A model generated the notes under the pieces. It did no database searches. It was given only the letters and a program-made list of their open reading frames with translations, and was not told the DNA's origin. A DNA stretch of 61,457 nucleotides from Bacteroidales bacterium (GTDB lineage Bacteria > Bacteroidota > Bacteroidia > Bacteroidales > Muribaculaceae). Numbering within the stretch: position 1 is the stretch's first letter; each line of letters starts with the position of its first letter. Location of the stretch: the NCBI GenBank assembly GCA_019415705.1, contig DXYS01000086.1, forward strand, positions 1-61,457. The letters run 5' to 3'. Made by a program: the position numbers and the translations under genes. Below are positions 51,614 through 58,683 of the stretch, piece by piece.

Positions 51614-52777
51614 TTAAAAAGCCTCATTCATACTGAATATGAATCCGGTCTGATGACGTCCGAATCCTAAATCAAGTCGTATATTCATACGACGTTTGAA
51701 CTCCCAACGGTATCCGACGCCGTAGTTTGGCAGTATTGTCCGACCTTTTATGGCACTGAATTTCGGGAAAATCGTACCGGCTCCGCCCCATAAAACCACA
51801 CCGTTGCGACGCCATACATGCTGACGCAACTCAACACATACATTCATCTGGCATTTGTCGCGATATCGGCCCTCGAAATATCCGCGCATATTGTCGCCGC
51901 CCAATGTCGAGAGCAGACCCCACGGAGTGTTGCCATAAGTAAGGCGTCCGTTAATACATGTGGCGAGAATGGCGTCTCTCCACAATGGCCGGTAATATGC
52001 TGCTGTTAATTCCGTCATCGAAAATGCATATTTATTAGCGAGAAAACGAGGATAAAACCTTTGATCGATTCTGAAATGTACTCCTTTATAAGCATTTGTG
52101 ATTACATCACGCGTATCATACTGTATTGTAAAACCGATACCCATGTTAAATGTTCGGTCTGACTCGCCATGCCAAAGCTCGGGCTTGGCGAAATGGCGGC
52201 CGTTGATATAGTCAAACGAGCCGCTCGGACCGATAAAAAAATCAGGCATTATTCGGTACAGAAATGATGCGCGCGCCTGCGAGTTGAGATATTTATATTT
52301 AGACTCATTGTTGTCGTCGCTACATTCGTCATACCCTATGCCCCAGAATTTGGTGGATACAGACGAGAAATTTATATCATAGTCAATACGGCGTTTGTCG
52401 TTACGGAAAATATGATTGCCGCAGACTCCGAGTTTAAAAAATGCGCTCGTCGTAGCATCAAAATACACCGACACCGTAGACGGCTGCGTCACTGTGTCGG
52501 TCATATCCGTGCGATACACACCGGCCGCTACAAGCCCGATGCCGAACTTAGTGTCTGACGAATAATGCGGACCACCTATGAAACTTATATCGAAAGGCTT
52601 ATTATCTTTCGGTTTGTTTGTGTCATCAAAGTAATCGATGATGCGTTTGATAAGTCCGCGTTTGGGTTGTACGCTGACGCTGTCTGCCGATATGGTTGCA
52701 GACACCTGAGTTTCATCCGCATATAGCGCCGCAGACGACACACACAACATCAGCAGGGACATTACAATAGCTCTCAT
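51614..52777 (-). CDS. BamA/TamA-type outer membrane barrel without POTRA domains
   Basis: Protein of 387 aa with a signal peptide (IVMSLLMLCVSSAALYA). After an about 50-residue linker the rest is a bacterial surface antigen (D15/Omp85) barrel: strand pairs such as DINFSSVSTKFWGIGYDECS, IQYDTRDVITNAYKGVHFRI, the late STLGGDNMRGYFEGRYRDK with the VRGY-like motif (here MRGY) and the terminal MNEAF. No POTRA repeats precede the barrel, so it is not a full BamA or TamA. Function unknown; patatin- or phospholipase-linked and lipid-export roles are known for similar truncated barrels. Confidence 0.82.
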   Translation of the reverse strand: MRAIVMSLLMLCVSSAALYADETQVSATISADSVSVQPKRGLIKRIIDYFDDTNKPKDNKPFDISFIGGPHYSSDTKFGIGLVAAGVYRTDMTDTVTQPSTVSVYFDATTSAFFKLGVCGNHIFRNDKRRIDYDINFSSVSTKFWGIGYDECSDDNNESKYKYLNSQARASFLYRIMPDFFIGPSGSFDYINGRHFAKPELWHGESDRTFNMGIGFTIQYDTRDVITNAYKGVHFRIDQRFYPRFLANKYAFSMTELTAAYYRPLWRDAILATCINGRLTYGNTPWGLLSTLGGDNMRGYFEGRYRDKCQMNVCVELRQHVWRRNGVVLWGGAGTIFPKFSAIKGRTILPNYGVGYRWEFKRRMNIRLDLGFGRHQTGFIFSMNEAF

Positions 52778-52794
52778 AGTGTTGAAAAGTAGTG

Positions 52795-52802
52795 CAAATC
52801 TA
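52795..52802 (-). promoter_or_regulatory. -7 box for the barrel-PEtn transferase operon
   Basis: TAGATTTG on the minus strand, 12 bp from the plus-strand -7 box of menD. The two boxes form an almost perfect inverted repeat (GCAAATCTACGG / CCGTAAATTTGC). Confidence 0.5.
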
Positions 52803-52814
52803 CGGAAAATCCCG

Positions 52815-52822
52815 TAAATTTG
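52815..52822 (+). promoter_or_regulatory. -7 box for the men operon
   Basis: TAAATTTG, about 22 nt before the GTG start of menD. No -33 triplet at the usual spacing. Confidence 0.5.
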
Positions 52823-52844
52823 CAGACCATATAAACGTCAATAA

Positions 52845-54527
52845 GTGAAAACTACCAATAAACTGTCCTGCAATGCCATTGTTGATGTGCTCGCAGCACG
52901 CGGCGTGAGAGATATCGTCATCTCGCCGGGCTCACGCAACGCGCCACTGATTTTAGCCGCAAAAAGCGAGCCGCGTCTGCGTTGTCATGTCGTCATAGAC
53001 GAGCGTTCTGCAGCATTTGTCGGACTTGGCATAGCGATTGAAACACAGAGGCCGGTGGCTCTTGTCTGCACCTCAGGCTCAGCAGTCCTCAACTACGGAC
53101 CGGCCCTCTCAGAAGCTTTTTATCGCCATGTGCCTCTTATAGCCGTGACCGCTGACCGCCCGAGTGAGTGGATAGATCAGGATGACAGCCAGACAATAAG
53201 ACAGAACGGTATTTTTGAAAACATAGTCAAAGCCTCGTTTGAACTTGACACAGACAACGGAACTGTCGCACAGAGACGTTTTTTTGAACGCACAGTTAAT
53301 GATGCCCTGAACACTGCCGTTGAATTACCTCAGGGACCGGTGCATATAAACGTCAGACTCGACCAACCATTGGAATGCATTACCGAACGTGACAGTCAAT
53401 TTAAAGCCATACCGTTTGTGCGCAGCTTTCAGGAAACAATTCCTGTGTTTGACAGTGCTATTATAGACCGTTTGCAAGACAAGAAAATACTGATTGTTGC
53501 AGGATTCGGCTCCCCTGACTCAGAATTAAACGAGGCTGTAAGTCGCTTTGCTGTGAAAACAGGTGCCGCAGTCATGTTTGAAGCACAGTCAAATTTAAAT
53601 CCATGCTGTCCGTCAGTACCCAATATCGACGTCACATTGTCGTCACTAACCCAAGAACAACTATCGGAGCTCACTCCTGACATAGTTATAAGTTTCGGCG
53701 GATCGCTTGTCTCTCGTATGCTTAAAACATACCTGCGCGGGTGTGACAGACTCGAACACTGGCATATCGGACCTTCACAACGGCTGATAGACTGTTTTTT
53801 GCACTTGACACGTCAGTTCGATTGTTGTCCGTCAGCTCTGTTTAAAAAACTCAATGACATTATCGGCGATACAACGACGCGTGACTACGGACTCAAATGG
53901 GCCCAAGCCTCTCAAAAAGCATCCTTGCGTGCCTCTGAAATGGCACGCACAAGCGAGTGGAGCGATTTAAAGGCGATGTCAATGATTATTGCCGCAATTC
54001 CCGGACACTGGCATTTGCAGCTGTCAAACGGCACCGCTGTCAGATATGCCCAACTGTTTGATTATAAACATATAGCCCGAATTGATTGCAATCGCGGCGT
54101 CAGCGGTATTGACGGCTGCACATCGACAGCCGTCGGCGCACACATATATTATAATGATGTGACACTACTTGTTACCGGAGACATGAGTGCTGCATATGAC
54201 ATAGGAGCTCTCGGTCTACGGCAAATTACGCCTCGCTTTAAGATAGCGGTGCTAAACAACGGCGGAGGTGGCATATTCAGATTCGTCAGCTCGACATCCT
54301 CGCTTGACTGTCTCGAGGAATGTTTTGTCGCCAAGCCTAATCTTCCGCTTCACAAACTCGCGGAGGCATATGGATATTCTTATTACGAAGTAGATTGCGA
54401 AAATAATTTCGAGCAGAACTTCAAGGCTTTCGCCGCTGAGTCAGAGCGACCGGCGATACTGAATATCATCACTCCGGGTCCGACAAGCGTCGAAATATTA
54501 AAAGAATTCTTTAAAAATTTAAGATAA
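52845..54527 (+). CDS. menD: SEPHCHC synthase MenD
   Basis: Thiamine-diphosphate enzyme joining isochorismate and 2-oxoglutarate in menaquinone synthesis, 560 aa. N-terminal RGVRDIVISPGSRNAPLILAA, VIDERSAAFVGLGIA and CTSGSAVLNYGPALSEAFY are family hallmarks. The C-terminal cofactor domain has NRGVSGIDGCTSTAVGAH, then LVTGDMSAAYD with NNGGGGIFRF (the GDG-NN-like ThDP motif). The start is GTG at 52845. Its TAA stop overlaps the ATG of menB (TAATG), so translation is coupled. First gene of menDBCE. Confidence 0.95.
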   Translation: MKTTNKLSCNAIVDVLAARGVRDIVISPGSRNAPLILAAKSEPRLRCHVVIDERSAAFVGLGIAIETQRPVALVCTSGSAVLNYGPALSEAFYRHVPLIAVTADRPSEWIDQDDSQTIRQNGIFENIVKASFELDTDNGTVAQRRFFERTVNDALNTAVELPQGPVHINVRLDQPLECITERDSQFKAIPFVRSFQETIPVFDSAIIDRLQDKKILIVAGFGSPDSELNEAVSRFAVKTGAAVMFEAQSNLNPCCPSVPNIDVTLSSLTQEQLSELTPDIVISFGGSLVSRMLKTYLRGCDRLEHWHIGPSQRLIDCFLHLTRQFDCCPSALFKKLNDIIGDTTTRDYGLKWAQASQKASLRASEMARTSEWSDLKAMSMIIAAIPGHWHLQLSNGTAVRYAQLFDYKHIARIDCNRGVSGIDGCTSTAVGAHIYYNDVTLLVTGDMSAAYDIGALGLRQITPRFKIAVLNNGGGGIFRFVSSTSSLDCLEECFVAKPNLPLHKLAEAYGYSYYEVDCENNFEQNFKAFAAESERPAILNIITPGPTSVEILKEFFKNLR

Positions 54528-55351
54528 TGACACAGCGCGACTGGACAACTATCAAAGAGTACAGCGACATCCTTTTTCAGTTCTACAAGGGTATCGCAAA
54601 GATTACAATCAACCGCCCCGAAGTTTATAATGCGTTCCGCCCGCAGACCAATGCACAGATGCTTGACGCGATGGACTACTGCCGACGCACACCGGCCGTC
54701 AGAGTAGTTGTATTGACAGGCGCCGGTGACAAGGCATTCTGCTCGGGCGGCGACCAGAATTATAAGGACCGCGGAGGCTATCGCGATGATGACGGCACAC
54801 CGCGTCTCAATGTGCTTGAACTTCATAAAGCCATCCGAAGCATTCCCAAACCGGTCATTGCCATGGTCAACGGCTATTCGATTGGCGGTGGAAATGTGCT
54901 CAATGTCATCTGCGATCTCTCGATTGCATCTGATAATGCGCGTTTCGGGCAGACAGGCCCTAAGGTCGGCAGCTTTGATGCCGGTTTCGGGTCATCTTAC
55001 CTCGCACGTTGCGTCGGACAGAAAAAGGCACGTGAGATTTGGTTTCTGTGTCGTCAGTACACCGCCCCAGAAGCTCTTGAGATGGGCATGATTAACAAAG
55101 TAGTGCCTTTTGACCGCTTGGAGGACGAAGTCGTCGAGTGGTGCGAGACCATTATGAAACGCAGCCCCTTCGCCATACGCATGATCAAACGTGCGCTCAA
55201 CGCCGAGCTAGACGGCCAAAGCGGCTTGATGGAGTTTGCAGGCGATGCCACTCTGATGTACTATCTCATGGACGAGGCTCAGGAAGGCAAAAACGCTTTC
55301 TTGGAGAAACGCGACCCCGATTTCGACCAATTCCCTCAGTTCCCCGGTTAA
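54527..55351 (+). CDS. menB: 1,4-dihydroxy-2-naphthoyl-CoA synthase MenB
   Basis: Crotonase-fold enzyme closing the naphthoquinone ring, 274 aa. KITINRPEVYNAFRPQTNAQM, the oxyanion-hole segment GDKAFCSGGDQNYKDRGGY and MVNGYSIGGGNVLNVICDLS are typical of MenB; the later GSFDAGFGSSYLARCVGQKKA and FLCRQYTAPEALEMGMIN match as well. The catalytic Asp of the DAGFGSSY loop is present. ATG overlaps the menD stop. Six bases separate it from menC. Confidence 0.95.
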   Translation: MTQRDWTTIKEYSDILFQFYKGIAKITINRPEVYNAFRPQTNAQMLDAMDYCRRTPAVRVVVLTGAGDKAFCSGGDQNYKDRGGYRDDDGTPRLNVLELHKAIRSIPKPVIAMVNGYSIGGGNVLNVICDLSIASDNARFGQTGPKVGSFDAGFGSSYLARCVGQKKAREIWFLCRQYTAPEALEMGMINKVVPFDRLEDEVVEWCETIMKRSPFAIRMIKRALNAELDGQSGLMEFAGDATLMYYLMDEAQEGKNAFLEKRDPDFDQFPQFPG

Positions 55352-55357
55352 CACGCC

Positions 55358-56398
55358 ATGCTCAAGGCTCTTTGGACAGATTACACTCTTCATTTCCGTT
55401 TTACGGCCCGCACTTCGCGCGAGTCTATGACCGAGAAGAAGACATATTTTGTCAAGCTTTATGACGACAGCCGACCCGATGTTGCCGGCTACGGTGAGTG
55501 TGCTCTCTTCAGAGGTCTGAGCGCAGATGATGTTCCTGATTTTGAGCGGATTCTCGCCGAAACATGCCGTCATCCCGAAGAGTCGTTGCCAAGGATGAGC
55601 GCTATCCGCTTCGGGTTTGAAAGCGCACGCGCTGCCCTCGCCAACGGCGGAGGTTTCAATCCGTGGCCCGGAGCTTGGTCGGAAGGCCGGGACAAGATTG
55701 TCATCAACGGCCTCATCTGGATGGGCGACCGCGACACCATGCTCGCACGCATTGATGAGAAACTTGCAGCCGGATTTCGCGTACTCAAACTTAAAATCGG
55801 AGGCATTGATTTCGAAAGTGAATGTGGACTACTCGAGTATATCCGCAGCTATTTTCCAGCTGACAAATTAGAAATCAGACTCGACGCCAACGGCTCATTT
55901 ACATCGGCGAACGCTCTTGAGCGTCTCGACCGCCTCAGCCGATTTGGCATACACTCGATAGAACAACCCGTCAAAGCCGGACAGCCGTCGGTCATGGCTG
56001 ATATATGCCGACAATCTCCGATTGATATTGCTCTTGATGAAGAGCTTATAGGATGTCGCGACGAGTTGGCATCGGCCAAGTTGCTTGATGAAATAAGTCC
56101 GCGATACATCATTCTGAAGCCAACGCTTTGCGGAGGATTCAAGGCTGCCGACCAATGGATACGTCTTGCTGCGGAGCGCGGGATAGGGTGGTGGGCCACA
56201 TCTACGCTTGAATCGGATATCGGACTTAATGCTATCGCGCAGTGGGTGTCACAGTACCATCCAACTATGCCTCAGGGACTTGGCACAGGACAACTCTTTA
56301 TCAATAACATTCCCTCACCCTTGACACTTCGCGGCGATTGTCTGATGACAACTCCGGAGGCTAAATGGGATATATCAGCATTAGAATGGCGACAGTAG
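55358..56398 (+). CDS. menC: o-Succinylbenzoate synthase MenC
   Basis: Enolase-superfamily dehydratase, 346 aa. Catalytic Lys is in RVLKLKIGGIDFESE, metal ligands are the Asp of IRLDANGSF, the Glu of IEQPV and the Asp/Glu of IALDEELIG, and the second Lys is in YIILKPTLCGGF. The C-terminal GLGTGQLFINNI is usual in Bacteroidota MenC. It catalyses SHCHC to OSB. The menE gene overlaps its end by a few codons. Confidence 0.92.
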   Translation: MLKALWTDYTLHFRFTARTSRESMTEKKTYFVKLYDDSRPDVAGYGECALFRGLSADDVPDFERILAETCRHPEESLPRMSAIRFGFESARAALANGGGFNPWPGAWSEGRDKIVINGLIWMGDRDTMLARIDEKLAAGFRVLKLKIGGIDFESECGLLEYIRSYFPADKLEIRLDANGSFTSANALERLDRLSRFGIHSIEQPVKAGQPSVMADICRQSPIDIALDEELIGCRDELASAKLLDEISPRYIILKPTLCGGFKAADQWIRLAAERGIGWWATSTLESDIGLNAIAQWVSQYHPTMPQGLGTGQLFINNIPSPLTLRGDCLMTTPEAKWDISALEWRQ

Positions 56399-57324
56399 AG
56401 GATTTCAGGACCGAGTGGGACAATAGTCTGCCTTATGTGGTAGCCCATACATCAGGCTCGACCGGCGCGCCAAAGGAAATACGACTTCCAAAGTCCGACA
56501 TGCTGCGTTCGGCCGAGGCTACGGTCAGGCGCTTTGGTATCAGCCGAGACTCAGTGCTCGGTCTTCCGTTGTCAGTCGACTATATCGCCGGCAAGATGAT
56601 GTGTGTTCGTGCTTGGATTTCCGGAGCCGAACTCGTCACGATGCCCGTCAGCAACCGGCTTGTCATCGACCGACGTTATGACCTCCTCGCCATTGTGCCG
56701 TCACAGGTCGACAGCCTTATAGAGTCAGATTCGAATCCGACACTTTGCGGCAATATAATAATAGGAGGAGCCGCGCTTGACGAAAATCGTCGACGTGCTT
56801 TAATCGAGCGTGGGTTCAACGCCTATCAGACTTACGGTATGACCGAGACCTGTAGCCACGTAGCCCTGCAGGACATCAGTGACGAGTCTAAACTTTACCG
56901 CGCCATGCCCGGCATCAGTTTTGAGACCGACTGTCGCGGCTGCCTCGTGATTGTCGCTCCCGGATTCTCGTTCGGTAGCCTTGTTACAAACGATATTGTC
57001 GACCTCGTCGGAGTCTCGAGCTTCAAATGGCTCGGACGGTATGACAATGTAATCAACAGCGGCGGCATCAAGATTGCCGCCGAGCAGTTGGAGACCGAAA
57101 TCATGCCCATCATTGGTTGCCCGTTTTATGTAACGGCCGGGCAGGACGAAAAATGGGGTGAGGTGCCGGTCGTTGTTGCGGTTTGTTCACAAGGAGAGTG
57201 CGACGATTTGCTCGCCCGATTGAAGGCCAATGTCGACCATCGCCGCTGCCCTAAAAAAATCGTTGCCGTGAATCAAATGGATTACACGGCAAACGGTAAG
57301 ATTATACGCAAAAAAAATGTCTGA
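56386..57324 (+). CDS. menE: o-Succinylbenzoate-CoA ligase MenE (compact form)
   Basis: ANL-superfamily adenylating enzyme activating OSB as CoA ester. The P-loop is VVAHTSGSTGAPKEIRLPK, then the GGAALDENRR strand, YQTYGMTETCSHVALQ (A5 motif), and a C-terminal KWLGRYDNVINSGGIKIAAEQ (hinge region) with the A10 lysine in YTANGKIIRKK. At about 312 aa it lacks much of the N-terminal domain of the usual 450-490 aa enzymes, as in other Bacteroidales MenE. I start at the ATG at 56386; one at 56365 is also possible. Either way it overlaps menC. It converges on the Crp/Fnr gene with 5 bp between stop codons. Confidence 0.88.
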   Translation: MATVEDFRTEWDNSLPYVVAHTSGSTGAPKEIRLPKSDMLRSAEATVRRFGISRDSVLGLPLSVDYIAGKMMCVRAWISGAELVTMPVSNRLVIDRRYDLLAIVPSQVDSLIESDSNPTLCGNIIIGGAALDENRRRALIERGFNAYQTYGMTETCSHVALQDISDESKLYRAMPGISFETDCRGCLVIVAPGFSFGSLVTNDIVDLVGVSSFKWLGRYDNVINSGGIKIAAEQLETEIMPIIGCPFYVTAGQDEKWGEVPVVVAVCSQGECDDLLARLKANVDHRRCPKKIVAVNQMDYTANGKIIRKKNV

Positions 57325-57329
57325 AATAA

Positions 57330-58028
57330 TCAGCCGAATTTGCTGATCTTACGGAGCATATTCTCGTTAATTATCTTTATGCGTCGTCCGTCGACGACAA
57401 TTATCTTTTCGGCAACAAAACTTGACAATGTGCGGATGGCGTTAGAGGTCGTCATGTTTGAAAGATTGGCAATATCCTCGCGGGCCATATAAATTTTGAG
57501 CGTCGAGTTATCTTCCTCATATCCATAGTGGTCGCGCAACACGATAAGTGCCTCAGCCAGACGTCCGCGTATGTGTTTTTGTGTAAGGTTTACGATACGA
57601 GTATCCGAGCCTCCGAGATTATGGGATAATTCACGGATAAAAAAACATGCGAGCTTGATATTCTTATGAATCATCTCGTCTACAAGTTTCAAGGGAAGAG
57701 AGCCGACTATAGACGGTTCGAAAGCCATAGCGCTCGACACATAAGGCTCTTCGGCAAAATGCGCACGATACCCGAAATATTGTACCGGACGTATTAATCT
57801 GATAATCTGGACACGGCCACCGACGCCTTCCTTTATCTTCTTTACCTTACCTTTGAGAAGACACCACAGATACTCGGGGTCATCTCCTTCGGCATATATA
57901 AGCTGGTTTTTTTTAAACGTATGAATGACAAAGTTCTCGACAATCAGACGTTTCTCGTCTGCGTCAAGAATTGACCAGATATCGGCCATATCCTCATTGA
58001 TAACTTTCTCAAGAGCTTGTCTAATCAT
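57330..58028 (-). CDS. Crp/Fnr-family transcription regulator
   Basis: Protein of 232 aa. An N-terminal cyclic-nucleotide-binding-type beta-barrel (HTFKKNQLIYAEGDDPEYLWCLLKGKVKK) and a dimer helix lead to a C-terminal winged HTH (YMAREDIANLSNMTTSNAIRTLSSF, then GRRIKIINENML). There is no N-terminal cysteine cluster of the FNR type: only two Cys are present, in LWCLL and ACFFI. So an oxygen-sensing [4Fe-4S] centre is unlikely and the ligand is unknown. It lies between the men operon and the small-ORF unit; a CAAATTTA at 58072-58079 is a possible -7 box. Confidence 0.88.
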   Translation of the reverse strand: MIRQALEKVINEDMADIWSILDADEKRLIVENFVIHTFKKNQLIYAEGDDPEYLWCLLKGKVKKIKEGVGGRVQIIRLIRPVQYFGYRAHFAEEPYVSSAMAFEPSIVGSLPLKLVDEMIHKNIKLACFFIRELSHNLGGSDTRIVNLTQKHIRGRLAEALIVLRDHYGYEEDNSTLKIYMAREDIANLSNMTTSNAIRTLSSFVAEKIIVVDGRRIKIINENMLRKISKFG

Positions 58029-58288
58029 GGAATGACATATAAATTTCCAAGCGAAATATGTTTTACAACAGCAAATTTACAAAATGTTTTTAATTAAAGC
58101 TTGCATTTTGCAAAAAAATTCCGCGTTAGACCAATTATGTGGCATTTTTTTACATTTTATCGCGCCCTTTTGGCATAAGGTCACGTAAAATCAATTTCTT
58201 ACGGATAATTGTACTATGAAATAGACTGTTCAAGTCCTTTTCTGCTTATTTTTTTATAGTCGTCCATTATAAATTTACCTAATATTAT

Positions 58289-58319
58289 TTTGCAGTCAAA
58301 ACAGTTTATACTATCTTTG
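58289..58319 (+). promoter_or_regulatory. Consensus promoter of the small-ORF unit
   Basis: TTTG (58289-58292), 19 bp, then TATCTTTG (58312-58319): the best match to the Bacteroidota consensus in the whole window, in a 655-bp gap without an annotated gene. Confidence 0.7.
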
Positions 58320-58417
58320 TGTTATAAAATCAAAGCGACAAGAGAGCCGCACAAAATCAAATTTGACAGACAAACAATTTCCACATCAAAGTAGATTGGG
58401 AAACTCTTCAAATTACA

Positions 58418-58558
58418 ATGAAATACCGAGACAAGCTTAGCCGACCAATGGCGGGCCCCGAATATTCCGCAAGGGATATTGCTTTACAGCCAAGGCGGAT
58501 TACAAAGGACGGCGAGCACTCAAAACCTGTCATATCGGAGTTTCATCGCATCCTTTGA
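58418..58558 (+). CDS. Possible 46-residue small protein (or part of a non-coding RNA)
   Basis: A complete ATG-TGA frame, 46 aa, begins MKYRDKLSRPMAGPEYSARD and ends ISEFHRIL. It is basic (about 10 Lys/Arg against 6 Asp/Glu), without a membrane segment. It stands about 93 nt after a consensus promoter and 16 nt before an intrinsic terminator; base composition shifts from AT-rich leader to mixed sequence exactly at the ATG, as expected for coding DNA. Against this, a good RNA hairpin with a GCAA tetraloop lies inside it (AATATTCC-GCAA-GGGATATT, 58461-58480). No homologue is known to me. See findings for the leader-peptide idea. Confidence 0.5.
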   Translation: MKYRDKLSRPMAGPEYSARDIALQPRRITKDGEHSKPVISEFHRIL

Positions 58559-58573
58559 TGTGGGCCTTATAGC

Positions 58574-58616
58574 ACCGGGTTACAGCGTCGCAATGATGCT
58601 GCAGCCCGGTTTTATT
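58574..58616 (+). terminator. Terminator of the small-ORF unit
   Basis: ACCGGGTTACAGCGTC pairs with GATGCTGCAGCCCGGT (13 Watson-Crick plus G-U pairs) and is followed by TTTATT. It precedes the next promoter by 10 bp. Confidence 0.75.
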
Positions 58617-58624
58617 ATGTAGCC

Positions 58625-58655
58625 TTGCATATAAAACCGATTTGAGTTAACTTTG
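58625..58655 (+). promoter_or_regulatory. Promoter for the second ABC-F gene
   Basis: TTG (58625-58627), 20 bp, then TAACTTTG (58648-58655). The leader to the ATG at 58684 is about 25 nt. Confidence 0.65.
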
Positions 58656-58683
58656 CAATACATTTAAGCACAGACGTCACTTA

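Noticed and set aside
57329..57347. ATCAGC-N7-GCTGAT hairpin at the menE/Crp convergence as a terminator
   Set aside because: The stem is only 6 bp and the following T tract lies at a distance and inside menE; support is weak.
58100..58200. FNR-type box near the Crp/Fnr gene (CGTAA-N9-TTACG around 58188)
   Set aside because: It does not match TTGAT-N4-ATCAA and is a short palindrome in AT-rich DNA; chance cannot be excluded.
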